Program-made: the position numbers and the translations under genes
The notes under the pieces: generated by a model
The model's database searches: none
What the model saw: the letters and a program-made list of their open reading frames with translations, nothing else
Told to the model about the DNA's origin: nothing
Shown: positions 15,529 through 23,543 of the stretch, in pieces
How the letters are laid out: every line of letters begins with the position of its first letter
How positions within the stretch are numbered: position 1 is the stretch's first letter
Assembly (NCBI GenBank): GCA_022446985.1
Contig: JAKVBD010000047.1
Location: 1 to 37,671 of the forward strand
Direction of reading: 5' to 3'
Source of the DNA: Lentisphaerales bacterium
GTDB lineage: Bacteria; Verrucomicrobiota; Lentisphaeria; Lentisphaerales; Lentisphaeraceae
DNA length: 37,671 nucleotides

Positions 15529-18141
15529 ATGAATCCATACACATTTTTGCCACTTGCAGCTTTTGTAGTATGTGGCTTTTTATTAGCGTTTGTTTGGGGC
15601 AGAGGGCTTAAGACAGAACTTCAAAAAGCTTTAGTTAAGCTGCTTATTTGCGTTACACTCTGGACCTTTCTGGATTTTGTAATCTGGAACATGAAAGGTT
15701 ATCCAGAGTGGTTTGTCATGCAGTTGTACCACCTGCAAATGCCAAGTTATTTTTTTATTGGGCCATGTCTTTTGATATTTGTATATAAGATGTTGGATCG
15801 ACCAGAAGATTCCTATTATAAATCCGTATTTATCTGGCCGATTCTGGCAACATTATTGGGGTGGTTTACGCCATGGGTGACTCAAGGCTACAGAGAAGCT
15901 TTCTGGGGATTGACACATGAACCGGGACCTCTATTCATATGGCTGACCTTGGCAGTGAGTGCTTTACCCGCAGAAGTAGCCATTGTCTTGACTTTTAAAA
16001 GCTTGAAGAACATTGACAATAAGGCTGAATACACTCAGCGCTTACTTTTAGCTGTTGGTAGCGGGGTTGCTCTCCATGTAGGTATAGCGACCAATATGGA
16101 CTTGTCTCATTGGCTGGGAATGCAGGAAGTTGTTCAACTTGGGAGTTGCACAGTCACCATTTTTGCTGTTTTTCTTTATAAGTCTGTAGCTGACTATGAT
16201 TTGATACCTATCTCTGTTGAAACTGTTATGAATGAACTTTTTGAAGATTCCAAGCAGGGCTTGTTGATGGTGGACGAACATGGGCAGGTCGTACAGTACA
16301 ATCATGCCTCAAATGAATTACTGGGTGAAGAGTACTTAAATGTTGGAATTCAAATTACAGAGTTGTTTCCGGCATTTATTACTGATGAAGGAAAGAAAAC
16401 CGAATTTACCATGAACCGGACAAGGCAGGCTGGCTATCCTCGCCACTTGAGAATTCAGTGTGAACGTCCTTATTCTAAAGGTCGCGATAATGGCTGGTTT
16501 TACACAGTTCAGGACATAACGAAGGAAAAATTGGCGGACATGGAAATTCGCGAATTGAACTTAACTCTTGAGCGCAGGGTCAAAGAAAGAATGGTTGAAC
16601 TGGCTTCTTCAAATGAGACTTTAAAGATACAGGCGCAAGAGTTGGAGGAATTGGGGCGCTACAAAACCGAATTTATGGCAAATTTAAGTCATGAGATTCG
16701 AACTCCGATGAATGCTGTAATGGGTTTTACAGATATTTTGTTATTGGATAATGAATTGAGTTTTGAGGCTAAGAAATACCTTAAAAATATTAAAACGAGT
16801 TCTTCAGTTTTATTGGATTTACTGAATGACCTACTGGACTTCTCAAAGATTGAAAATGGAAATGTCTCTTATGAAGAAGTACCGATCAATCTTGAGAGTT
16901 TGATTTTTGAGGCATGTGATGTAACAAGAGCGCGCCTGGAAAGTTCGATAACGGCTGTTGATCTTCTGGTAGATATGCCTGTCATGACGCATAAAGTTAA
17001 AAGTGATCCTATAAGGCTAAAGCAGGTACTTATAAATTTGTTGTCCAACGCCGTAAAATTCACTTCTTTTGGCGAAGTCTGCATGAAGCTAGGTTTACTT
17101 GGAGATAGTAATGATTCAATAAAGCTAAGGTTTTCGGTGATAGATACGGGAATAGGAATTCACCCTGATGAACAAGAGCGAATCTTTAAAGCTTTTATCC
17201 AAGCGGATGGTACCACAACCCGAAAGTACGGTGGGACAGGCTTAGGTTTAAGCATAAGTTCACAGATAATAGAAGGGTTGGGAAGTCAGGTTAAACTTAA
17301 AAGTCAGGTAGGTAAAGGGAGTGACTTTAGCTTTGACTTGGTGCTTAAGAAAGGGCACAAAATAGACGAGGCTCCACTTCCAAGACGGATGAAAGCATTA
17401 TCTTTACTTAAAGCCGGCAGCATTAATAATATCATAAGTGATATGTTGCGCAGTTTAAACTGTGAGGTAACTGTTGGTGTAAATGAAAAAGAAGTTGAAA
17501 AGTTTTTTGAGCAGTACGAATGGTTTATTTGCTCTGGATTTTACTTCAAAAAAAAATATCCCAAGTGGGAGGCAATTTTACTAGCTAGCAAAGTTAAAGT
17601 GGTTGTGATCGATGCAAACCTGCAACAAAAATACAGGACTTTACTTCCCGAAAGCCGTTTCTACAGAATGAGCCCCCCCATTTCTCGGACGGCACTGAAG
17701 AATCTGTTTGAATTTGCAGATTCCAGTCAATCTTCGGCAAATGAAATTCAGCATTTAAAAATACTTATGGCTGAAGATAATATGTATAATCAAGCGTTCC
17801 AGAGAACTCTTTTAGAAAAGCTGGGGCATACAGTTATTATGGCAGATAATGGTTTTGAGGCTTTAGAGAACTTTAGGCAAGAGAAGTTTGATCTGATCTT
17901 TTTAGATATGCATATGCCTGTGATAGATGGAGCAGAAGCCGCTAAACTAATACGTAAGGAGAATGCTACTATTCCAATTATAGGAATCACAGCAAATGTC
18001 ACAGATACTTCGAGGCAATCTTGTTTTGATTCTGGTATGAACTGGTTTCTGGAAAAGCCTTTAATAATGAAAGTTGTAGAAGGCGTGCTGCTTAAGGTCA
18101 ATACATTTGAGCGAACGGGCTCTTTTGAATTGGAAGTTTAA
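15529..18141 (+). CDS. Hybrid sensor histidine kinase with 7-helix membrane sensor, 870 aa
   Basis: A strong GGGGAGAG precedes the ATG. Residues 1-220 form seven membrane helices of the 'histidine kinase N-terminal 7TM' type. A PAS domain (~230-340, QGLLMVDEHGQVVQYN…FYTVQDITKEK) and a coiled-coil linker (345-385) lead to HisKA with His388 in NLSHEIRTPMN, then HATPase_c (DPIRLKQVLINLLSNAVKFT; DTGIGI; GGTGLGLSIS). Residues ~625-735 look like a receiver domain that has lost its phosphoryl aspartate. A complete receiver follows (~740-860) with E749/D750, Asp793 in LIFLDMHMP and K843. So phosphate can move from His388 to Asp793, and then presumably to a separate Hpt protein not in this window. Signal and output are unknown; no response regulator is adjacent. 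Confidence 0.93.
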   Translation: MNPYTFLPLAAFVVCGFLLAFVWGRGLKTELQKALVKLLICVTLWTFLDFVIWNMKGYPEWFVMQLYHLQMPSYFFIGPCLLIFVYKMLDRPEDSYYKSVFIWPILATLLGWFTPWVTQGYREAFWGLTHEPGPLFIWLTLAVSALPAEVAIVLTFKSLKNIDNKAEYTQRLLLAVGSGVALHVGIATNMDLSHWLGMQEVVQLGSCTVTIFAVFLYKSVADYDLIPISVETVMNELFEDSKQGLLMVDEHGQVVQYNHASNELLGEEYLNVGIQITELFPAFITDEGKKTEFTMNRTRQAGYPRHLRIQCERPYSKGRDNGWFYTVQDITKEKLADMEIRELNLTLERRVKERMVELASSNETLKIQAQELEELGRYKTEFMANLSHEIRTPMNAVMGFTDILLLDNELSFEAKKYLKNIKTSSSVLLDLLNDLLDFSKIENGNVSYEEVPINLESLIFEACDVTRARLESSITAVDLLVDMPVMTHKVKSDPIRLKQVLINLLSNAVKFTSFGEVCMKLGLLGDSNDSIKLRFSVIDTGIGIHPDEQERIFKAFIQADGTTTRKYGGTGLGLSISSQIIEGLGSQVKLKSQVGKGSDFSFDLVLKKGHKIDEAPLPRRMKALSLLKAGSINNIISDMLRSLNCEVTVGVNEKEVEKFFEQYEWFICSGFYFKKKYPKWEAILLASKVKVVVIDANLQQKYRTLLPESRFYRMSPPISRTALKNLFEFADSSQSSANEIQHLKILMAEDNMYNQAFQRTLLEKLGHTVIMADNGFEALENFRQEKFDLIFLDMHMPVIDGAEAAKLIRKENATIPIIGITANVTDTSRQSCFDSGMNWFLEKPLIMKVVEGVLLKVNTFERTGSFELEV

Positions 18142-18167
18142 AGTCCGAAGATCAATCCGGACTTTAA
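18138..18167. terminator. Bidirectional hairpin between convergent genes
   Basis: A 10-bp stem (TTAAAGTCCG with CGGACTTTAA) and a 10-base loop overlap the stop codon of the histidine kinase gene, 8 bases from the end of the convergent Cys-rich gene. It is A-rich on one side and T-rich on the other, so it can serve both strands, although the T-runs are short. Confidence 0.6.
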
Positions 18168-18175
18168 TTGAGCTA

Positions 18176-18427
18176 TTATCCGTCGGTTTCTGCCGGATCG
18201 TACTCAAACTCAAACTTAAATTCGCTTAGTTGCTTTGTGGCTTTGACCTTGCCTTTACAGAAAGTACAAGAGAGGTGCTCGCCTACCTGTAGGGCATAGC
18301 CTGTGCGACACTGTGTATCCATATTACAATGCGGGCATACATAAAAATAACCTGGCAGTGGACCACAGTGACCTCCTCCACAACAGTAATCCGGGCTTAA
18401 ATTAATTGTAACGATTTCTAGTTCCAT
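18176..18427 (-). CDS. Small Cys-rich, probably zinc-binding protein, 83 aa
   Basis: The start at 18427 is chosen over 18475 because AAGGA lies about 11 bases upstream and the extra N-terminus (basic, MRLWLYLTAKK) looks like noise. Eight cysteines and several histidines are arranged as CCGGGHCG near residue 15, CPHC near 32, a single C near 40, and CTFC near 55, which would make one or two zinc ribbons. The ends are acidic. No enzyme motif is visible. It is divergent from hisB with a 140-base shared upstream region. Function not recognised. Confidence 0.68.
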   Translation of the reverse strand: MELEIVTINLSPDYCCGGGHCGPLPGYFYVCPHCNMDTQCRTGYALQVGEHLSCTFCKGKVKATKQLSEFKFEFEYDPAETDG

Positions 18428-18567
18428 ATTGAAATTATTCCTTTTTTTGGCAGTAAGATACAGCCAAAGTCTCAAGATACAAAATTCCTTGTAGAGAAGC
18501 CCTTAATGAACTGTTTGCATCTTCATAAAACTGACATATAATGCAGCAAACAGCCAAGGACATATGA

Positions 18568-19152
18568 ATGGAAGCCGTAAAAGTACGTAGGAAAACAAAA
18601 GAAACTGACATTAAACTCAGTGTAGAACCCTTTTCAGCAGAAGAGTCTACACTGGATACAGGGATCCCATTTTTAGACCACATGTTATCGCACATCGCAA
18701 AACACGGCAGAATGAAGATGGATCTGAAAGTGACAGGTGACATAGAGGTGGACTTCCACCACACTGTAGAAGATGTAGGTATTGTTCTTGGTGAAGCTTT
18801 TGACAAAGGTTTGGCAGATATGACCGGTATTGCCCGCTATGGTCACTTTTCTTTACCAATGGAAGAAGTTTTATGTAATGTTGCGATTGATATCCGTAAA
18901 ATGCCTCACTTTGAGTTTAAAGTACCAGAGTGCTTTGTCGGCCAGATTGGAACATATGATTGTGAATTGGTTAAAGAGTTTTTCAGAGCTTTGGCAATCT
19001 ATGCGAGAATCAACCTTCACATACATGTACCATATGGTGAAAATAAGCACCACATAGCAGAAGCCATTTATAAGTGTTTTGGTAGAGCTTTTGCTATGGC
19101 AGCAGCGAAAGATAACAATGGTATTCTTTATTCGACTAAAGGAGTTCTATAA
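18568..19152 (+). CDS. hisB: Imidazoleglycerol-phosphate dehydratase, 194 aa
   Basis: Sixth step of histidine synthesis: removes water from imidazole glycerol phosphate to give imidazole acetol phosphate (EC 4.2.1.19). Monofunctional type of the usual 190-200 residues, with the two duplicated halves and all Mn2+-binding His/Glu blocks: GIPFLDHMLSHIAKHG, DFHHTVEDVGI, and in the second half HFSLPMEE, LHIHVPYGENKHHIAEAIYK. AAGGA precedes the ATG. It stands alone rather than in a his operon, as is common in PVC bacteria. Confidence 0.96.
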   Translation: MEAVKVRRKTKETDIKLSVEPFSAEESTLDTGIPFLDHMLSHIAKHGRMKMDLKVTGDIEVDFHHTVEDVGIVLGEAFDKGLADMTGIARYGHFSLPMEEVLCNVAIDIRKMPHFEFKVPECFVGQIGTYDCELVKEFFRALAIYARINLHIHVPYGENKHHIAEAIYKCFGRAFAMAAAKDNNGILYSTKGVL

Positions 19153-19255
19153 AAAATTCAAAATTGAATTTGAATAATTTATGTAGTGGTATTAATAAAA
19201 TGCCTATTAAATGATTTAGATAAGACAGAATTGAATTAACCCGGAATTTTAGCAT

Positions 19256-19699
19256 ATGGCAAAGTACAGAGTTTGGTACGGTGACGAGCCAGAGTATAAA
19301 AAAGTGTCTTCTCTGGCGGAAGCTCTCAAATATTTTAGAAAGCACGACGAGTTGGAAGAAGATGAGTCTGGCATAGAAGAAAACATCGAAGGCGAATGGG
19401 ACGAGTGGCTCGCCGAAGCCGACCAGAACGTTCATGAGCACTTATACATGTACGGAGGAAAGTCAGCTTACCTTCGCAGTGACGATGATGAAGATGACGA
19501 AGATTTCGACGATGACGATGTCGAAGAAGAGGACAACAATGATGAAGTCGATATGGAAGATCGCTTGATGAATGTCATTGGTGGAAATGCCAAAGTGAAG
19601 TCAACAGAAGATAACAGCGACGAAGAAAATACTTTCGACGATGATGAAGACGACTTTGACGACGGGGAAGACGACTTTGATGACGATGAAGAAGAGTAA
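19256..19699 (+). CDS. Unknown protein with a long Asp/Glu tail, 147 aa
   Basis: Residues 1-75 look like a small folded domain (MAKYRVWYGDEPEYKKVSSLAEALKYF…WDEWLAEADQNVHEHLYMYGG). From about residue 76 the chain is almost wholly Asp/Glu with a short break (RLMNVIGGNAKV, around 104-115), ending DDDEEE. GGA lies upstream of the ATG and a rho-independent terminator follows, so it is a real single-gene unit. The acidic tail could bind cations or basic proteins, or mimic nucleic acid. Family not recognised. It lies between hisB and a cation antiporter gene. Confidence 0.75.
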   Translation: MAKYRVWYGDEPEYKKVSSLAEALKYFRKHDELEEDESGIEENIEGEWDEWLAEADQNVHEHLYMYGGKSAYLRSDDDEDDEDFDDDDVEEEDNNDEVDMEDRLMNVIGGNAKVKSTEDNSDEENTFDDDEDDFDDGEDDFDDDEEE

Positions 19700-19733
19700 A
19701 AGGTCATTGTCCTAAATATTTAAGATTATTAGA

Positions 19734-19758
19734 GCGGGTCCATAGGCCCGCCTTTTTT
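19734..19758 (+). terminator. Rho-independent terminator
   Basis: GCGGG(T)CC and GGCCCGC pair with one bulged T around an ATA loop, followed by six Ts. It ends the acidic-protein transcript, and its T-run finishes only four bases before the ATG of the next gene. Confidence 0.85.
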
Positions 19759-19762
19759 GTAT

Positions 19763-20815
19763 ATGAACATTCTACCAATAGCTCAGCTTTCTACGAGCAT
19801 CCCTTTGAACATAGTATTTGTTGTTGCCAGTGTCTTTTTGCTTTGGTTTGGTGCCGACTGGCTGGTTAAAGGGGCCTCTAAAATGGCTCTTTCAATGAAC
19901 CTTCAACCAATCATTATTGGCTTGACTGTGGTTGCATTTGGCACATCTGCGCCAGAATTGGTTGTCAGTGTAACAGCCGCCTTAAAAGGTGGCCCTGAGA
20001 TGGCTTTGGGGAATGTTGTTGGTAGTAACATTGCAAATATTGCCCTGGTACTTGGCGTTTGTGCTCTCATATGCCCAATTGAGGTCAGTAAAGATACTTT
20101 AAAGACCGATTTACCCTTTATGGTTTTAGTTTCTTTTTTAACTTACGTTTTGGCAAGATTCGGACCTGCTGGAGGTGGCACAGGTTTGAATCAGCTGGAT
20201 GGCATAATTATGCTTGGTTTCCTGGTCTATTTCCTGTTAAGAATTTTCCTAAAAAATCGGAACTCTAAAGAAGTAGATCCTGAACTTGCAGAAATCATGG
20301 AAGAAAAGAAAAGCAGTAATGCTATGAATTTTGTACTGGTTCTTGCAGGGATTATTGGATTAGTGGCGGGAGCGACTTTGCTGGTAGAGGGGGGTGTCGT
20401 AATTGCCGGAGCTATGGGAGTCCCAGAGTTTTTTATAAGCCTAACTATGGTTGCTATTGGTACATCCATCCCAGAGTTAGCAGCCTCTGCCATGGCAGCT
20501 TACAAAGGTGAAACCGATCTTTGTATGGGAAATATAGTTGGCAGTAATATCATGAACTTACTGATCGTACTCGCGATTACTGTCGTTATTGCACCTATCG
20601 CGGTTTCTCCTAATATTATTCAGTTTGAATTACCTGCCGTAGTGATTGTCGCTATTCTACTTTATTTCATGTGTAGGTTGGGTAAGCTGAAGCTAGGTAA
20701 AAAAGCAGGGGTAATTTTACTGTTGGTTTACGTATCGTTTATATACCTGAGTTACAAAAAGCCGTCAGTGCAAGCTCCACAGGGCACGGCTCCAATTAAA
20801 CAGGCGGCGAAGTAA
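19763..20815 (+). CDS. CaCA-family cation antiporter (YrbG-like Na+/Ca2+ exchanger), 350 aa
   Basis: About ten membrane segments in two inverted halves, each with the alpha-repeat signature. In half one it is GLTVVAFGTSAPELVVSV followed by LGNVVGSNIANI; in half two, SLTMVAIGTSIPELAASA followed by MGNIVGSNIMN. The Glu in each GTSxPEL and the Asn in GSN line the ion path in this family, which swaps Ca2+ for Na+ or H+ across the inner membrane. A hydrophilic loop with EVDPELAEIMEEKK separates the halves. The ATG at 19763 is chosen; TTG 19757 lies within the terminator T-run. No ribosome site fits, because the upstream terminator ends at 19758, so initiation may be leaderless or the true mechanism is unclear. 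Confidence 0.9.
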   Translation: MNILPIAQLSTSIPLNIVFVVASVFLLWFGADWLVKGASKMALSMNLQPIIIGLTVVAFGTSAPELVVSVTAALKGGPEMALGNVVGSNIANIALVLGVCALICPIEVSKDTLKTDLPFMVLVSFLTYVLARFGPAGGGTGLNQLDGIIMLGFLVYFLLRIFLKNRNSKEVDPELAEIMEEKKSSNAMNFVLVLAGIIGLVAGATLLVEGGVVIAGAMGVPEFFISLTMVAIGTSIPELAASAMAAYKGETDLCMGNIVGSNIMNLLIVLAITVVIAPIAVSPNIIQFELPAVVIVAILLYFMCRLGKLKLGKKAGVILLLVYVSFIYLSYKKPSVQAPQGTAPIKQAAK

Positions 20816-20816
20816 A

Positions 20817-21989
20817 TTATTCCGCTTTACCTCTAAGTAGAGCGCTTGGATCTTTTTCCAGGTAATCAACGAAGGACTTGATTGAATCAAGAGTTGATTT
20901 AAAACGCTTGAGTGTAGATGTGAAGTCACCTCTAAAGCCTGCCATAGAACTTCCTGCAGCTTCGACGCTCTTTATTGCTGCATGAATGTCTTTTTCCATA
21001 TTATGAAGATCCTCAAGGAAAATCTTCGCCTGCTTGAGGGCAGCAGAGGCATCCCCCTCAACTTTGTCTATAGCGTTTGCTGTTTTTTGCATTGCGACTC
21101 TTGCCACGGAAGAAGTTTCAGAAATTTTTGCCTTTTCAATTTCTGTATGCAGAAGTCCTATAGTTTTATCAAAGTTTTTAAGAGAGGCTTCTAAGCGACT
21201 GCTTAGCGTATTGATACTGGTATTGACTTGGTTGAAAGTTTTCCGGAAATCAGTTCTGAGTTCTGTTTGTAACTCTTTGACTTCCAGTTCATTCACTTTC
21301 TTATCAATTGATAAGGTCGTTTTATTGAGCTGGTCAAGAAGAACATCACTTCTGGCTATAATATTCTTAATTTTGGGGTTAGCTAAAACTTCATTCAGAT
21401 TAATAAGGGTTCTTTTGGCCTCTATGCCAATCCCTTCATAATCTACTTTGGCGATATTTGTTAGGGTTTTATCGAAGTTTGTTATAGCACCAATTAGAAG
21501 TGACTTCATGGCAGGAACATAGCCCGTTTTATTTTTTACATCGGCTTTGACTTCCAGTTTTCTACTGTGGTCGATGTGGGTGAGCTCTATAAACTTTAAG
21601 CCAGTTGCCAGGGAAGATATTTCCAGGCTACAACGAAGGCCTTTAGCAACCTGACCACGGAGGAATTCCTGGACAGCGTTTATGCGGTCCTGGCGGGTCT
21701 CAAGGTTGTTGACATTTTCAGTAAAAACAGCGTCCGGATCATACTCCATATCAACTCGGACGAAGCGAGTCTTCCAGACTGAAATTTTTGTGACCTGGCC
21801 AATTTTGACCCCTTTATATTTAATTTGAGCACCTTTTTCCAGTCCTTGAACAGATTCATCAAATATCGTGAAAAATTGGTACTTTTGATCAAAGATATTA
21901 CTGAGTCCAAGCACTAGTAAACTACTTATGAGCAATACTGTGGCAAGTGAAATAAAAAGGCCAAGTTTTAATTTGTTTGCTTCAATCAT
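20817..21989 (-). CDS. MCE/MlaD-family lipid-binding protein, 390 aa
   Basis: A single N-terminal membrane anchor (residues 8-30, LGLFISLATVLLISSLLVLGL) precedes one MCE domain (~38-120: GLEKGAQIKYKGVKIGQVTKI), which in known MlaD/PqiB proteins forms a hexameric ring that passes lipids across the periplasm. The remaining ~260 residues are mostly helical with repeated heptad-like patterns (LLDQLNKTTLSIDKKVNELEVKELQ) and probably form a long coiled tube as in YebT/LetB or PqiB. GGGA stands eight bases upstream of the ATG. It is the third gene of a unit with the MlaE-like permease and the auxiliary lipoprotein. Confidence 0.9.
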   Translation of the reverse strand: MIEANKLKLGLFISLATVLLISSLLVLGLSNIFDQKYQFFTIFDESVQGLEKGAQIKYKGVKIGQVTKISVWKTRFVRVDMEYDPDAVFTENVNNLETRQDRINAVQEFLRGQVAKGLRCSLEISSLATGLKFIELTHIDHSRKLEVKADVKNKTGYVPAMKSLLIGAITNFDKTLTNIAKVDYEGIGIEAKRTLINLNEVLANPKIKNIIARSDVLLDQLNKTTLSIDKKVNELEVKELQTELRTDFRKTFNQVNTSINTLSSRLEASLKNFDKTIGLLHTEIEKAKISETSSVARVAMQKTANAIDKVEGDASAALKQAKIFLEDLHNMEKDIHAAIKSVEAAGSSMAGFRGDFTSTLKRFKSTLDSIKSFVDYLEKDPSALLRGKAE

Positions 21990-21990
21990 T

Positions 21991-22800
21991 TTACAATTCC
22001 CAGGCTGTGAAAATCATTGTCATTATGGCATCTGAAAATACAATTAGAAATATTCCTGATAATACCGCGGAGGTGGCAGCACGTCCAACTCCTTGCGCGT
22101 CCGGAGTACTTTGCAGGCCTCTTAAGCAACCTACACCTCCAATAAGTATGGAAAAGACGAAACTTTTTAGAACTCCTTGAATTAGATCAAAGGGACCGAG
22201 AACTTGAATTGATCGTTCGTAGTATATTTGAAAGGGTAAATCCAGCTGAACCATACCGATAACAAGGCCGCCAATAACTCCAAAAAAGTCTCCAACTACT
22301 GTGAGCAGTGGCATAACCGCACAAAGAGCTAAAATCTTTGGAATAACAAGAAACTTAGTTGGGTTTATTCCCATAGTGATCATCGCATCGATTTCTTCGT
22401 TGACTTTCATGGTACCGATCTCGGCAGCAAAAGCGGAGCCTGCCCGACCTGTGCAAATCATGGCGACCATCATTGGCCCCAGCTCTCTTAAGACTGATAA
22501 GCCAACAAGATCAGCTACAAATATACTGGCGCCAAATTTTTGCATTTGTACAGCAGATTGAAAGCCCAGAATAAGTCCCATGAGAAAGCAAATAAGAGAA
22601 ACAATGAGTAAAGCTTCCCGTCCACACATATCCATATAGTAGAATGTTTCGCGCCATCTTATTTTTTTAGGTCGAACCAGGCTTTTTGATAACGAGCTGG
22701 TAGTTTCCCCGATAAACCAAAAAACCTCTAAAGATCTCTTAAATGAGTACTCAACAGAGTCACCGGTTTTGATGAGGTTTTTGACTACAGGTCTAAACAT
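21991..22800 (-). CDS. MlaE-family ABC permease, 269 aa
   Basis: Inner-membrane permease of the MlaE type (phospholipid transport with an MCE protein). About five hydrophobic stretches lie in the last 190 residues. The family blocks LVGLSVLRELGPMMVAMICTGRAGSAFAAEIGTMKVNEEIDAM and VIPKILALCAVMPLLTVVGDFFG, and near the end GCLRGLQSTPDAQGVGRAATSAV, are clear. The frame can begin at TTG 22863, inside the upstream gene, but ATG 22800, seven bases after the lipoprotein stop, gives a normal length. One base separates its stop from the MCE gene start. The ATPase (MlaF) that such permeases need is not beside it. Confidence 0.92.
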   Translation of the reverse strand: MFRPVVKNLIKTGDSVEYSFKRSLEVFWFIGETTSSLSKSLVRPKKIRWRETFYYMDMCGREALLIVSLICFLMGLILGFQSAVQMQKFGASIFVADLVGLSVLRELGPMMVAMICTGRAGSAFAAEIGTMKVNEEIDAMITMGINPTKFLVIPKILALCAVMPLLTVVGDFFGVIGGLVIGMVQLDLPFQIYYERSIQVLGPFDLIQGVLKSFVFSILIGGVGCLRGLQSTPDAQGVGRAATSAVLSGIFLIVFSDAIMTMIFTAWEL

Positions 22801-22807
22801 ATCTAAA

Positions 22808-23317
22808 TTAATTGAGTTTAGCGACAGATTGGGTGATTTGTGAATTAAGCTCTTTAACGGCAAGAGATACTTGCTTTACAAAGCTATAAATTGAGCCATT
22901 TGTCTCAAATGATCTGTGGAATAGCTCTTGACTGACAATTCTACCTTCTTTTGAGATGTAATAAATGACTTTAAAAACTGCCTTGTTATCTATTAAATTA
23001 TGCTCAATAGTGAGGACTTCCCCAGAAAGATAATACAATGAGCCGGGTCGGTAGCTTTGTTTAAAATAGTGATTTAATAAAAGGTCTGGAGCCTGAGCCC
23101 ATCTGGAGTATTCATCTTTATTTAACAGGTTGCCGGACATGCGGTAAATGAAACGTTCTTTATAGGGCCCTTCTGTGTTAAAGGTATCTATGTTTAAGGA
23201 TATACCCTGTTGTGAAGGCTGTCCAAAATCGAAGTAGCTGATAGGGGTGTACTGACGGCTACCAATACAGCCTGAGAATAGTAATAAAATAAGAACATTG
23301 ATTGAGAGCTTAATCAT
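22808..23317 (-). CDS. PqiC/YmbA-like ABC-transport auxiliary lipoprotein, 169 aa
   Basis: Lipoprotein signal MIKLSINVLILLLFSGC with lipidated Cys17. The mature domain begins with the typical YTPISYFDFG strand, then SLNIDTFNTEGPYKERFIYRMSGNLLNKDEYSRWAQAPDLLLNHYFKQ, matching the 'ABC-type transport auxiliary lipoprotein' (PqiC) pattern in which a short R-x-Y/W-A-x-P-x-x-L segment precedes the trans-membrane-spanning surface. In E. coli PqiC is an outer-membrane lipoprotein that docks an MCE protein tunnel. It is first in the operon with mlaE- and MCE-type genes. Family match is by pattern only; the charged tail is not diagnostic. Confidence 0.75.
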   Translation of the reverse strand: MIKLSINVLILLLFSGCIGSRQYTPISYFDFGQPSQQGISLNIDTFNTEGPYKERFIYRMSGNLLNKDEYSRWAQAPDLLLNHYFKQSYRPGSLYYLSGEVLTIEHNLIDNKAVFKVIYYISKEGRIVSQELFHRSFETNGSIYSFVKQVSLAVKELNSQITQSVAKLN

Positions 23318-23543
23318 AAAATACCTATTTGCAACTTTTAACCCACCATCATGAAAAATAACAACTTTTCCTTATTTTACTTCTATTTACATGAAGAGTG
23401 TAGGGGATTTATTAGCATCTCGGAAAAAGTTTCCATAATCTAGAACAACAATCTTGCTCTTATAAAGAAATTGTCGTTTTAAAGAATAAAATTTCGTTGG
23501 CCTATTATTTGCGATTTTCTTCTAATAGATATGGAGAATGGCA

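Noticed and set aside
19154..19175. AAATTCAA/TTGAATTT inverted repeat after hisB as a terminator
   Set aside because: All A/T stem with no stable G-C pairs and no T-run after it; too weak to call.
19468..19707. Minus-strand ORF of almost pure serine
   Set aside because: It is the antisense reading of the GAY/GAR codons of the acidic tail.
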